DNA of 64,000 nt, taken from NCBI RefSeq assembly GCF_002252565.1, contig NZ_NPML01000019.1, forward strand, positions 434,001-498,000, in the 5' to 3' direction. Below the pieces are notes generated by a model. It searched no databases. It was not told the DNA's origin and was given only the letters and a program-made list of their open reading frames with translations. The first letter of the stretch is position 1; the number at the start of each line of letters is the position of its first letter. Both the position numbers and the translations under genes were made by a program. The stretch is from Petroclostridium xylanilyticum. GTDB lineage: Bacteria > Bacillota > Clostridia > SK-Y3. Below are positions 9,242 to 18,092 of the stretch, one piece after another.

Positions 9242-9451
9242 TAAAGACATTATATATTTTTTAACAATTTCTATAAGTTCTTTTGCTAGTTTTTGCAGGA
9301 AAACCATTTACTACTTTCAAAAAATTTGATAAAATAATTGCTACTTTGTGAGGTCAAATTGCATAAGATAATATTGGAAATATGTCTATGCGCTTGTTAC
9401 TGCGCAGCTTTATTCACGATGAAATAAAAATAAAAACTGGAGGTCTCAAAG

Positions 9452-10825
9452 ATGAAAGTTTCAAAGTTTGGTGGCTCCTCAGTAGCTACTGCAGAACAGA
9501 TTAAAAAAGTTTGTAATATCATACTGTCAGACCCTGAACGTCGCCTCATTGTTGTATCAGCACCGGGTAAACGCTTCAAGAATGATACGAAGGTAACAGA
9601 CCTTTTAATTGCCTGTGCACAACAATATCTTACATATAAATCAGCTGAAAAAGAATTAAATCTTATCGTCGAGCGCTATGCAGAAATTGCACAGGAACTT
9701 GCGTTATCTGAAGAAATCGTCCAAACAATAGCTGCTGACCTTCGAAGTCGCCTTGAAACAGATACAAGTAACAAGGAAAAATTCATGGATACATTAAAAG
9801 CAGCCGGTGAAGATAATTGTGCCAAGCTTGTAGCACAATATCTTTGCAGCCTGGGTGTTGAAGCATATTATATCAACCCGAAAGAAGCAGGCTTGCTGCT
9901 AAGCAATGAATACGGAAATGCCCAGGTACTCCCTGAGTCTTATGAGAATCTCAAGGCACTTAAAAATAAAACCGGTATAATGATCTTCCCTGGATTTTTT
10001 GGATATACACCAGAAGGTGATGTTGTCACATTCCCACGCGGCGGTTCGGACATTACAGGTTCTATTTTAGCTGCTGCGATAGGTGCAGATATCTATGAGA
10101 ATTTCACCGATGTTGATTCGGTATTTGTCGCCAACCCTAATATCGTACCCAATCCAAAATCTATTGAACGGCTCACCTACAGGGAAATGAGAGAGCTTTC
10201 TTATGCGGGTTTTAGTGTTTTACAAGAAGAAACTCTTGTTCCCGTATATCGCGCCGGTATCCCTGTAAATATAAGGAATACCAACAATCCTTCTGCCCCC
10301 GGAACAATGATTGTTCCCAACCGGCAAATTGCGGATGTTCCGGTTACCGGGATCGGAACCGTCTCAGGAATTGCAAGCGATGACGGTTTCTGCAGCATTT
10401 ATATAAGTAAATATCTTATGAACCGCGAAATTGGTTTTGGACGCAAGCTTCTCCAGATTCTCGAAGATGAAGGCCTATCCTATGAACATATGCCCTCAGG
10501 AATTGACAATATCTCAATCATACTGGATGAAAGCCAACTCGATCATGATACTGAGGTACGCGTAGTTGAACGTATCAAGTCTGAACTTCAGGTTGATGAT
10601 ATTGCTGTTGAACGCAACCTGGCTTTAATCATTATTGTTGGTGAAGGAATGAGCCGTGCAGTCGGTGTAGCGGCAAAAGCGACCAGGGCTTTGGCAAGGG
10701 CAGGCGTCAACCTGGAAATGATCAATCAAGGATCTTCCGAAATCAGTATGATGTTCGGCATTAAATCAGAGGATATTGTCAAGGCCGTAAGGGCACTTTA
10801 CCAGGAATTCTTTGAAGAAAAATGA
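9452..10825 (+). CDS. Aspartate kinase (class III type, YclM/ThrD-like)
   Basis: The enzyme phosphorylates L-aspartate, the first step to lysine, threonine and methionine. The 457-residue product starts with the kinase signature KFGGSSVATAEQI, keeps FPGFFGYTPEGDVVTFPRGGSDITGS and NFTDVDSVFVANP in the catalytic domain (to about residue 290), and ends with two ACT domains, the last containing GAGVNLEMINQGSSE-like residues. Length and sequence match Bacillus subtilis YclM (AK III) rather than LysC with its internal second start. The leader (9242-9451) has a possible -10 TAAAAT but no lysine riboswitch was recognised. A strong terminator follows, so it is a single-gene unit. Confidence 0.95.
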   Translation: MKVSKFGGSSVATAEQIKKVCNIILSDPERRLIVVSAPGKRFKNDTKVTDLLIACAQQYLTYKSAEKELNLIVERYAEIAQELALSEEIVQTIAADLRSRLETDTSNKEKFMDTLKAAGEDNCAKLVAQYLCSLGVEAYYINPKEAGLLLSNEYGNAQVLPESYENLKALKNKTGIMIFPGFFGYTPEGDVVTFPRGGSDITGSILAAAIGADIYENFTDVDSVFVANPNIVPNPKSIERLTYREMRELSYAGFSVLQEETLVPVYRAGIPVNIRNTNNPSAPGTMIVPNRQIADVPVTGIGTVSGIASDDGFCSIYISKYLMNREIGFGRKLLQILEDEGLSYEHMPSGIDNISIILDESQLDHDTEVRVVERIKSELQVDDIAVERNLALIIIVGEGMSRAVGVAAKATRALARAGVNLEMINQGSSEISMMFGIKSEDIVKAVRALYQEFFEEK

Positions 10826-10842
10826 ACATCTGTATTAAAATC

Positions 10843-10874
10843 AACCACCCTGTAATTTTACAGGGTGGTTTTAA
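10843..10874. terminator. Terminator after aspartate kinase
   Basis: AACCACCCTGTAA pairs with TTACAGGGTGGTT, followed by TTTT on the plus strand. The stem is symmetrical enough to serve the converging M14 peptidase gene as well. Confidence 0.92.
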
Positions 10875-10975
10875 CCTTCCCATATATCCCTGTTGCCCGT
10901 ATCTGTAAAATCAAAGCTAAGTGTATGAAAAGCAAGCCAGTAAAACCCTGCGGCTATTCCAAATAGTCATCTATA

Positions 10976-12262
10976 TCAACAGACCTCTAATGCTGCCTGC
11001 AGCAGCAACCTAATATTATCATTGTATATTTTGTCAAACTGTGAAATAGGCAGTGGATTTTTCCCCAACCCAACCTCTATGGTATATCCTGGCCTTCTAT
11101 ATTCCTGGATAAACCAGTCTTTATATCCAGCAAAAGAAGCTATCCCGTAAGTTTCATCCAACGCATAACCGGTAATTTGAGATAATGCCTCTCCTATTTT
11201 TCTGACTTTCGGAGAAGCCATATTCATAAAATCCCAGTATATTACTTCTCCCTGGCTGTGATATGCCAGCACCAGTCGGAAATTATGGGTTCTTGTAAAA
11301 TCTGCAACGGCTTTTGATTCCGGTTCGGATTCCGGACAGGGTCCTGAATATCTTGTCGGTCCCGGCCCGTATATCCCGTAAAGCGGTTCCGCCTGCTTTG
11401 ATAATTCCCAAGCTGCATCATAGTTATGATTTAAGTCTACCCCTCTGATATTGGCCTGCCATACTTCTGAAAAATTCGTTCTGCCATTATTCCACCCGAT
11501 CAATTCTTCATAATACGGATTGTCTGCTTGCAAGCCATCAAGCACCAAACTTATGCCATCCGGGTTGACCATTGGCATAATGTATATTGTGCTTTGCTTC
11601 CCTATATCCCTTACATTGTATCCTCTTATGCTTCTTCCTTCTGCATAAGCACTTGCAAAGTCTTCAACAAACTTCATCAATACCACAGATGTAATCCATT
11701 CCAACGCGTGATGTGCTGCATTATAAAATACCTGATTAGGTCCATCGCCCAACTTGATGTAATATAAATTCCGGCCTAGAACACTTTGCCCTGCAATACC
11801 AACCTCTATAAACGGATATCTTGCCTTAATGCCTCTAATGTCCCTCTCCATAATTTCATAAGTATAGTTTATATTTGTATCTACTACATTCATACTGTAA
11901 GGTATTACAATTTCCTGTCCTACTCTTAAGCTGCTGGGATTTATTCCTGGATTTGCAACAAGTATACGGTTCACATTTATGTAATATTTTCCTGCTAGAT
12001 TGTATAATGTATCTCTGGGTGTTATTCTATAAAGATCATAACCTAACAGAAACCTCTCAAGAATTTGATATGTATCTGGTCCTATAATGCCATCAGAATT
12101 CAGTCCGTTGTTTTTCTGAAATTGTATAACCGCCTGCTGCATCTGCTCACCAAATACCCCATCTATAAGACCGGGATTATATCCTATTTTCTTCAAAACT
12201 GCCTGTACCTTCATTACATCGGTCCCCACAGATCCCAGACTTAATATTCTCAATATAATCAC
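10976..12262 (-). CDS. M14 zinc peptidase with peptidoglycan-binding and LysM domains
   Basis: This is a cell-wall gamma-D-glutamyl-meso-diaminopimelate peptidase type enzyme, acting on stem peptides. Domain order over 428 residues: PG_binding_1 (about 5-70, with LKKIGYNPGLIDGVFGEQ), LysM (about 78-122, DTLYNLAGKYYINVNRI...NPGINP), then the M14 carboxypeptidase domain. Zinc ligands are the His and Glu of HHALEW and the later His of AYHSQGE; the catalytic Glu is in YTIEVGLG. There is no classic signal peptide, as in similar sporulation-linked enzymes. The first codon is probably GTG at 12262, or TTG three codons later, both following GAGG. A DL- or LD-specificity cannot be read from sequence. 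Confidence 0.9.
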   Translation of the reverse strand: MIILRILSLGSVGTDVMKVQAVLKKIGYNPGLIDGVFGEQMQQAVIQFQKNNGLNSDGIIGPDTYQILERFLLGYDLYRITPRDTLYNLAGKYYINVNRILVANPGINPSSLRVGQEIVIPYSMNVVDTNINYTYEIMERDIRGIKARYPFIEVGIAGQSVLGRNLYYIKLGDGPNQVFYNAAHHALEWITSVVLMKFVEDFASAYAEGRSIRGYNVRDIGKQSTIYIMPMVNPDGISLVLDGLQADNPYYEELIGWNNGRTNFSEVWQANIRGVDLNHNYDAAWELSKQAEPLYGIYGPGPTRYSGPCPESEPESKAVADFTRTHNFRLVLAYHSQGEVIYWDFMNMASPKVRKIGEALSQITGYALDETYGIASFAGYKDWFIQEYRRPGYTIEVGLGKNPLPISQFDKIYNDNIRLLLQAALEVC

Positions 12263-12431
12263 CTCACATTATCTGTATTATTATTTTAAGTCTTACTAGT
12301 ATTTATGTGATTATAATTGAGAATATGCATTAATGACACAAGTTTTTCAGTAGTTTCGAACCGTCACCTGTTACACTTTTAGATAGAAAACAGCTAAAAT
12401 ATCAATGAAAAATTTATTTTTTCTATTTTTT

Positions 12432-12451
12432 GCTTATTTGCTCAAATAAGC
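12432..12451. repeat. Short perfect palindrome upstream of the M14 gene
   Basis: GCTTATTTG and CAAATAAGC are separated by two bases in the 255-base gap between the alcohol dehydrogenase terminator and the M14 gene. It could be an operator; no T-tract follows on either strand, so it is not a good terminator. Confidence 0.4.
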
Positions 12452-12473
12452 GAATAGTGTAGAAAACAAAAAT

Positions 12474-12510
12474 AAAACTGGGGTCATTAATGGAACAAAC
12501 CCCAGTTTTT
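12474..12510 (-). terminator. Terminator after the secondary alcohol dehydrogenase
   Basis: AAAACTGGGGT (12474-12484) pairs with ACCCCAGTTTT (12499-12509). On the minus strand the hairpin follows the dehydrogenase stop and is followed by TTTATTTTTG. Confidence 0.85.
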
Positions 12511-12517
12511 TGTTGAA

Positions 12518-13576
12518 TTAGTCAAGGATTACTACAGGTTTAATTAGATCTTTTGGTTTATCTTTCATAAGAAGAAGTGCCTTTTCCATGTTCTCAAAAC
12601 CGTGATATACATGAGTTACCAACTTACCCGGATCAACACGGTTATACTTCACAATATTAATAAGTCTTTCCATTCTGAGACGGCCGCCTGGGCAAAGTCC
12701 TCCTCTGATATTTTTATGTGCCATTCCACAACCCCAATCAGAACGTGGAATTGGTAAAATTTTTCCTTCACCAAAATAATTAATGTTTGCGATTGTTCCA
12801 CCTGGTTTTGTCATTCTTACTGCTGATTCCATAACATCAGGATTACCACCGGCTATAATTGTGGAATCAACCCCTTTACCATTCGTTAAATCTATAATTT
12901 GCGTAACAATATCACCATTTCTATAGTTGACAATATCTGTAGCACCGTAGGATTTTGCTACTTCTACACAATTAGGTCTGCTACCGACAGCAATGATTCT
13001 GCCTGCGCCACATAATTCAGCACCAGCCACACCCATAAGACCTACCGGTCCTATCCCAATGACTGCAACCGTAGAACCTATCTTGATATCAGCAAGTTCA
13101 GCGCCGTGGAATCCGGTAGTCATCATATCCGGAATCATGGCCGCTTTTTCCAAAGAAATTTCATCCGGAAGCAATGCAAGGTTCATATCGGCATCATTGA
13201 CATGGAAATACTCTCCAAATACACCATCTTTAACATTTGAGAACTTCCAGCCCGCAAGCATTCCTTCAGAATGCTGATGATAGCCTTCCTGAACCTCGAT
13301 TGAACGCCAATCGGGTGTAATAGCAGGAACAACTACACGGTCACCAGGTTTAAAATCTTTCACTTCACTACCAACTTCTACAACTTCTCCAACAGCTTCA
13401 TGACCTAAAATCATGTTATGTCTTTCGCCTATTGCACCTTCAAAAACTGTATGAATATCAGAAGTACAAGGAGCAACTGCAAGAGGGCGGACAATTGCAT
13501 CATATGGCCCTGCCACTGGTTTCTCCTTTTCTATCCAACCTACTTCTCCAATACGAAGCATCGCAAAACCTTTCAT
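12518..13576 (-). CDS. NADP-dependent secondary alcohol dehydrogenase (tbADH/cbADH family)
   Basis: This is a zinc alcohol dehydrogenase that interconverts secondary alcohols and ketones such as 2-propanol and acetone. The 352-residue protein matches the well-studied thermophilic and clostridial enzymes at the same numbering: zinc ligands Cys37, His59 and Asp150, and the NADP-selective residues Gly198, Ser199, Arg200 and Tyr218. The GIGPVGLMG nucleotide-binding motif lies at 174-182. As in that family the structural zinc site is missing. It is transcribed alone, with its own terminator downstream and AGGAGG-like spacing upstream. The physiological substrate could be an aldehyde or ketone from fermentation. 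Confidence 0.95.
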   Translation of the reverse strand: MKGFAMLRIGEVGWIEKEKPVAGPYDAIVRPLAVAPCTSDIHTVFEGAIGERHNMILGHEAVGEVVEVGSEVKDFKPGDRVVVPAITPDWRSIEVQEGYHQHSEGMLAGWKFSNVKDGVFGEYFHVNDADMNLALLPDEISLEKAAMIPDMMTTGFHGAELADIKIGSTVAVIGIGPVGLMGVAGAELCGAGRIIAVGSRPNCVEVAKSYGATDIVNYRNGDIVTQIIDLTNGKGVDSTIIAGGNPDVMESAVRMTKPGGTIANINYFGEGKILPIPRSDWGCGMAHKNIRGGLCPGGRLRMERLINIVKYNRVDPGKLVTHVYHGFENMEKALLLMKDKPKDLIKPVVILD

Positions 13577-13726
13577 TATTGAAACCTCCTTAACATTTTA
13601 ATTAGTTTTTTATCCTCTGGTTTATTGTAATACAATGATAAACTTTTAACAATGATACGGATTAAATGTTTATTCTGATAAAATTACATGTTAGATATTC
13701 AGATATGGTAAAAAGAAATTGTCAGG

Positions 13727-13804
13727 ATGTCAAACGGAGCAGTTGCAGCTATTGATGGTAAAACAATGTGCGGTTCTTTCGATAATCAACATGTAGGATT
13801 ATAG
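13727..13804 (+). pseudogene. ISAs1-family transposase remnant
   Basis: A 25-codon fragment reads MSNGAVAAIDGKTMCGSFDN and then stops. AIDGKTxxGS is the signature around the first catalytic Asp of ISAs1-type transposases. The rest of the gene is gone. The remaining bases of this 344-base gap (13577-13920) show no gene; a small GC hairpin sits at 13878-13901. Confidence 0.6.
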
Positions 13805-13876
13805 TGTAAAAGAACGAATAATACAAGAAGAAAGATGTCAATGTAAAGGTAAACTCACGGTTCAAAGATTATAGCA

Positions 13877-13901
13877 AGGGTAGACACGCAGATCTACCCC
13901 T
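13877..13901. repeat. Short GC-rich hairpin
   Basis: GGGTAGA and TCTACCC flank an eight-base loop. The same design (GGG-core arms around a short loop) recurs at 34153-34175 and 55853-55880 with different core bases. It lies downstream of the DUF362 gene but has no T-tract. Confidence 0.5.
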
Positions 13902-13920
13902 TCAATTTCTACGAACTGAT

Positions 13921-15012
13921 TTAAATATTTTTTTCAATAAACTCTACAATATCCTTTGCTTTTGGAGGACAACCGGGTATCCCCTTTGAGAATCCCTTTG
14001 TACATATTCCTATTCCGATTCCTTCGCCCTGCTGCCCTTTATAACCCTGTCCAATACAAATTTTTCCTCTCAACCTAGCTAACAGGCCTCTTTCATCTAA
14101 CCTTTCGAGGGCATGGATCAAGCTTCCGTAGCATGCTGAACATGCGTCCTTCTCTTCTATATATTTTGACAATCTCTCCACTTTATGTGAACGGGTTATC
14201 TTCCTTACATCACAGTCTTTATTTAATTCGATAATTTCTGCTTTACTTACGTCAGCACTTCCTACTCCTATCCGCTCAGCCATCTGGATATAGGGAATCT
14301 CATTCAAATTGAACCCCATCAACTCAGCAGCATAAGCATCAATTAGGACCGGGTCTTTCCCTACAAAGACACGGTTCATTTGTACCGGTGTACCGCCTTC
14401 TTCAAAAGTCAGGTCGCCCATCAGTCCATCTACAATAATAAGGTTACTTTTTACAACCCGGTTCAGGTATGCAATAGGCTTGTGTAAACCCATGGTATGG
14501 AACTTTCTTTTTTCACTGTCAGGAATACAGCCTTTCATATTCTTCAGCGCACATGTCATACTTGTCTGGCAGTGTCCCTTTAGAACCGGCATATTAATAA
14601 GATAATCCACTTCCATCGCTTTGTTGCACACATTTATCCTTACGCCACCTGCATCATATTCTGTGTATTTATCTCTCTGAAGATCAACTAATGGTACATT
14701 GTAAAGTTTTGATAGTTGTTCATATCCGCATACTGAAAAAGCCCTGAAAGTTCTGTCCCCTACCCATGAACCCTCAAGGATGATAATGTTTTGATACCCT
14801 TTTGACTGCAAATACTCTATCACTCCCGCAACAAGATCAGGGGTGGTAGTAGCCCCGGAGGTAGAAGGCTTAGCTACTACCAGGTTGGGTTTGATACCAA
14901 TTAAAGCGCTCTTGTCTATTTCCTCTTCAATCCTTGCTTTGGTAAGGATTTCTTTAATCATTGTCTTAGGCGTATTGCCATAAATAACGTATATTTGATT
15001 TTTATTCATCAT
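13921..15012 (-). CDS. DUF362 domain protein
   Basis: This 363-residue protein belongs to the DUF362 family, whose biochemical role is poorly defined and which often occurs with ferredoxin domains. Recognisable parts are IGIKPNLV near residue 40, the GSWVGDRTFRAF segment, LINMPVLKGH near 140, CALKNMKGCIPDSEKRKFH, and VDGLMGDLTFEEGGTP. The C-terminus has clustered cysteines (KDACSACYGSL, then GICTKGFSKGIPGCPPKA) that could bind metal or an iron-sulfur cluster; this is inference. It is preceded by its own leader and separated from the ThuA-like gene upstream by a terminator, so it seems to be transcribed alone. Confidence 0.85.
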   Translation of the reverse strand: MMNKNQIYVIYGNTPKTMIKEILTKARIEEEIDKSALIGIKPNLVVAKPSTSGATTTPDLVAGVIEYLQSKGYQNIIILEGSWVGDRTFRAFSVCGYEQLSKLYNVPLVDLQRDKYTEYDAGGVRINVCNKAMEVDYLINMPVLKGHCQTSMTCALKNMKGCIPDSEKRKFHTMGLHKPIAYLNRVVKSNLIIVDGLMGDLTFEEGGTPVQMNRVFVGKDPVLIDAYAAELMGFNLNEIPYIQMAERIGVGSADVSKAEIIELNKDCDVRKITRSHKVERLSKYIEEKDACSACYGSLIHALERLDERGLLARLRGKICIGQGYKGQQGEGIGIGICTKGFSKGIPGCPPKAKDIVEFIEKNI

Positions 15013-15182
15013 CTTCTTCCTCCTGTTTGAATAATTTGTAATATAAAACCTTTTAATATTATCCTATAATGTTTTTAATAATATCTTGTTGTTTTATAAA
15101 CCAACTTTTTTATTTTACCACAAATAACTTAATAATTGTACCTTTTTGGGGAATTTTATTGATTACAATACCACAAAACAAA

Positions 15183-15226
15183 AAGATTCTCAACACATTC
15201 CATCATTTTGGTGTATCGAGAATCTC
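15183..15226 (-). terminator. Terminator of the LacI sugar operon
   Basis: AGATTCTC and GAGAATCT pair around a 26-base loop; on the minus strand the second arm is followed by TTTTTGTTTTG. It ends the transcript from lacI through the ThuA-like gene. Confidence 0.75.
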
Positions 15227-15258
15227 TTTCATATTTCTAAATGCAATATATACTTAAG

Positions 15259-15984
15259 TTATTTATTTTCCAAAGGCTGTACTTTTCCAAAAATTGGTAT
15301 TGGCCCTTTCACTGGGGCTGCCCAGCGTACTGCGTTTGTTATTACTTTTTGTACTTCAATCTGATGATATATCGGAAAAGTTTCATGCCCCGGACGAAAA
15401 TAGAAAACTTTTCCACGCCCACGGTTATAACAGCATCCACTGCGAAACACCTCTCCACCTTCAAACCAGCTTATAAAGACAAGCTCATCCGGTTGAGGGA
15501 TATCAAATCTTTCTCCGTACATTTCTGTATGAGGGATTTCTATGTATTCACCAATTCCTTCTACGATAGGATGACCCGGGTTGACTACCCAAAGCCTTTC
15601 TCTCTCTCCGACTTCTCTCCACTTTAGATCACAGCTGGTCCCCATCAGTTTTTTGAATATTTTTGAAAAATGTCCCGAGTGGAGTACAATCAGGCCCATC
15701 CCATCCAGCACTCTTTTATAGATTTTCTCTACCACTTCATCATTTACATCCTTATGTTTTTTATGCCCCCACCAGGTTAGTACGTCAGTACTATTAAGCA
15801 CCTCATCCGTCAAGCCATGCTCAGGTTCATCAAGGGTTGCAGTCCTGACTTCCATATCCGCTTGTGAACTAAGAAATTTCGCAATGGTACCGTGTATTCC
15901 TTCAGGGTATATACTCGAAACTTTCTCATTGACCTTCTCATGGTAATTTTCATTCCATACAGTGACCATTATTTTCCTAACCAT
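15259..15984 (-). CDS. ThuA-like (trehalose utilisation) domain protein
   Basis: This 241-residue protein has the ThuA fold signature of the class I glutamine amidotransferase-like family: [11 protein letters not shown] at the start, [29 protein letters not shown], and [15 protein letters not shown] near the end. ThuA-like proteins accompany sugar oxidoreductases; work on some members links them to 3-keto-sugar chemistry. The catalytic Cys of true amidotransferases is absent. It is the last gene of the minus-strand operon that begins with lacI, together with a Gfo/Idh oxidoreductase and a TIM-barrel isomerase, so a role in oxidised-sugar catabolism fits. Confidence 0.87.
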   Translation of the reverse strand: MVRKIMVTVWNENYHEKVNEKVSSIYPEGIHGTIAKFLSSQADMEVRTATLDEPEHGLTDEVLNSTDVLTWWGHKKHKDVNDEVVEKIYKRVLDGMGLIVLHSGHFSKIFKKLMGTSCDLKWREVGERERLWVVNPGHPIVEGIGEYIEIPHTEMYGERFDIPQPDELVFISWFEGGEVFRSGCCYNRGRGKVFYFRPGHETFPIYHQIEVQKVITNAVRWAAPVKGPIPIFGKVQPLENK

Positions 15985-16025
15985 CTTAACTCCACACCCT
16001 CATTTCAATTTTTTACTATTAATAA

Positions 16026-17048
16026 TCAAAAATAAATCCTTTTACCTGATTTCCCTGAATCATATATAGCACAAATCATTTTCTGAGTCTTTATCGCTTC
16101 ATCTCCGGTAATATCGACCTTTTCCCCTTTTTTCAGGGCATCGTAGAACTTTGTAATTTGAACTTTATGGCTAATTCCCCAGTATAGCTTGAATCCATTT
16201 CCTAAATGTTCGCCTTCGTTTGGATTCCTGTCGGCCGATATTTCTGTAAAGTCATTGAATTTTATTGTCGCCTGATGTCCTGTCATTTTTGCAATACCAT
16301 TTTCGCAATATAACTCTATCTCTACCGGTGCATCATACCCATAGTAGTTGATTGCCATAAAGCCTGTAATAACTCCGTTTTTATATTTTATGACCCCTTC
16401 GGCTGAATCTTCTACTTCAATAATCTCATGGGCTCTATTGTAAATATTTGCATCCACATATTCAATTTCATCATTAACAAACCATCTTAGTAAGTCCAGG
16501 GTATGGATGGCCTGGTCAATCACTACGCCTCCACCTTCTTTATCCCAGGTCCCCTTCCAGTCGCTTTTGATATAATATTCATCCGGCCTGTGCCACGCTA
16601 CTAAAGCTCTTCCTGATATGATTTTCCCTAACTTCCCGGACTGCAGCGTCTCTTTTATCAATTTAGACCCGGGATTATACCTGTTTTGAAAGATTACTCC
16701 CAGGACAACGTTATTATCTTTTGCAGCTTTTATCATAGCTTCAGCATCTTCCAGTTTGATAGACATGGGCTTTTCAGTAAGTATATTGACTCCCTTATTG
16801 GCGGCATATACAGCCATTTCAGCATGAAGATAATGAGGTGTACAGATATGTACTACATCCAATCCTTCATTTTCAATCATCTTTTTATAATCAGTATAGT
16901 ATGTACAGTTATATTGCTGTGCTGCATTTTTTGCCCTTTCTTCTTTTACATCGCATACGGCTGCAAGCTTTACGTCATCTAATAAATTCAAAGAAATTGC
17001 ATGCATCCCATATATATTTCCGCATCCTATAATACCAGCTTTCAACAT
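16026..17048 (-). CDS. Gfo/Idh/MocA family oxidoreductase
   Basis: This is an NAD(P)-dependent sugar dehydrogenase. The N-terminal Rossmann motif is GIIGCGNIYGMHA (about 6-18), followed by HICTPHYLHAEMA and the catalytic-region motif ILTEKPMSIKLEDAEAM, whose EKP lysine is typical of the family. A long C-terminal alpha/beta domain (from about 130) holds the substrate site, with GGGVVIDQAIHTLDL. The ATG at 17048 is favoured over the GTG at 17054 because of the upstream GAGAGGGTG. It lies between the isomerase and ThuA genes. The substrate (inositol, glucoside or other polyol) cannot be told from sequence alone. Confidence 0.92.
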   Translation of the reverse strand: MLKAGIIGCGNIYGMHAISLNLLDDVKLAAVCDVKEERAKNAAQQYNCTYYTDYKKMIENEGLDVVHICTPHYLHAEMAVYAANKGVNILTEKPMSIKLEDAEAMIKAAKDNNVVLGVIFQNRYNPGSKLIKETLQSGKLGKIISGRALVAWHRPDEYYIKSDWKGTWDKEGGGVVIDQAIHTLDLLRWFVNDEIEYVDANIYNRAHEIIEVEDSAEGVIKYKNGVITGFMAINYYGYDAPVEIELYCENGIAKMTGHQATIKFNDFTEISADRNPNEGEHLGNGFKLYWGISHKVQITKFYDALKKGEKVDITGDEAIKTQKMICAIYDSGKSGKRIYF

Positions 17049-17064
17049 CGACACCCTCTCTAAA

Positions 17065-18039
17065 TTAACTCCACCAAACTTTAGGCAGAGGTTGTTCTAG
17101 AATAATATCTTTTAATAATGCAACAGCCTTATCAAATCCTTCTTCAATAGACATTAATGAATCCTCGTGTTCAATACTTAATACATAATCATATCCGGCA
17201 AGTCTGAGAGCACTTACTATATCCTTCCACTGCTTAATGTCATGTCCATAGCCTATTGTCCTAAACATCCAGGGTCTGTTGACCATATCGTCAAACCTTG
17301 TTGTATCTAATATTCCCCGGAAATTAGCATTATCGGCATCTGCAATATTATCTTTTGCGTGGAAATGATAGATAGCCCCTTCTTTCCCGAGGATTTTTAT
17401 TGCAGCTACCGGATCGATACCCTGCCAGAAAAGATGGCTTGGGTCAAAGTTTGCTCCAATCACTTCTCCCACAGCATTTCTTAATTTCATTAAAGTTGCA
17501 GGACTGTGGACCGAAAAACCTCCATGCATTTCAAAAGCCAGCTTTACGCCATGGTCGGCTGCAAATTTTCCCCATTCTTTCCAATAGGGAATGATTTTAT
17601 TTTCCCACTGCCAGTTAAAAAGTTCCGGATATTCGCCCGGCCAGGGCACTACAGGCCAGTTAGGATATTTTGCATTGTCAGAATCTCCTGGACAGCCTGA
17701 GAATAAATTAACTACTCCTACCCCAAGCTTTTGTGCCAATTTAATTGTTTTCACATAAGTATCATGATGGTTTTTTGCAATATCCTTATTGGGGTGCAAC
17801 GGATTACCATGACAGCTTAGGCCACTAATTACTAATCCCCTGTCCTCTACTGCCCTAGTAAAAGCTTTTAATTTCGATTCATCTTCCAAGAGAATGTCAG
17901 GATTGCAGTGAGCATTGCCAGGGTAATTGCCTGTTCCTATTTCAACTGCTTGAATACCTTTTGATTTCACATGGTCCAACATTTCCTCAAACGGTTTTTG
18001 TGAAAATAAAACTGTAAATACACCTAGTTTCATATACAT
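17065..18039 (-). CDS. Sugar phosphate isomerase/epimerase (AP endonuclease 2-type TIM barrel)
   Basis: This 324-residue TIM-barrel protein belongs to the IolE/IolI-like superfamily. It shows AVEIGTGNYPGN near residue 34, ISGLSCHGNPLHP near 92, FEMHGGFSVHSP near 168, NFDPSHLFWQGIDP near 194, IYHFHAKDN near 218 and LSIEHEDS near 290. These carry the metal-binding Glu, Asp, His and Glu residues of the family. It is probably an isomerase or epimerase, or a 3-keto-glycoside-processing enzyme given the ThuA and Gfo/Idh neighbours. A GGGGGAACA ribosome binding site precedes the ATG. Confidence 0.88.
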   Translation of the reverse strand: MYMKLGVFTVLFSQKPFEEMLDHVKSKGIQAVEIGTGNYPGNAHCNPDILLEDESKLKAFTRAVEDRGLVISGLSCHGNPLHPNKDIAKNHHDTYVKTIKLAQKLGVGVVNLFSGCPGDSDNAKYPNWPVVPWPGEYPELFNWQWENKIIPYWKEWGKFAADHGVKLAFEMHGGFSVHSPATLMKLRNAVGEVIGANFDPSHLFWQGIDPVAAIKILGKEGAIYHFHAKDNIADADNANFRGILDTTRFDDMVNRPWMFRTIGYGHDIKQWKDIVSALRLAGYDYVLSIEHEDSLMSIEEGFDKAVALLKDIILEQPLPKVWWS

Positions 18040-18092
18040 TGTTCCCCCTTTAATTTGATAAATTTAGGTTAAATTAGAATTTATTTAAAAAA

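Noticed and set aside
9242-9451. Lysine riboswitch before aspartate kinase
   Set aside because: The 210-base leader lacks the conserved lysine-riboswitch core, and no terminator hairpin precedes the gene.
10880-10975. Minus-strand frame reading [18 protein letters not shown]
   Set aside because: It has no start codon or ribosome binding site and was not matched to a family; it may be a remnant but cannot be supported.
12432-12451. Palindrome as a terminator
   Set aside because: There is no T-tract on either strand at the right side, and a better terminator is 23 bases away.
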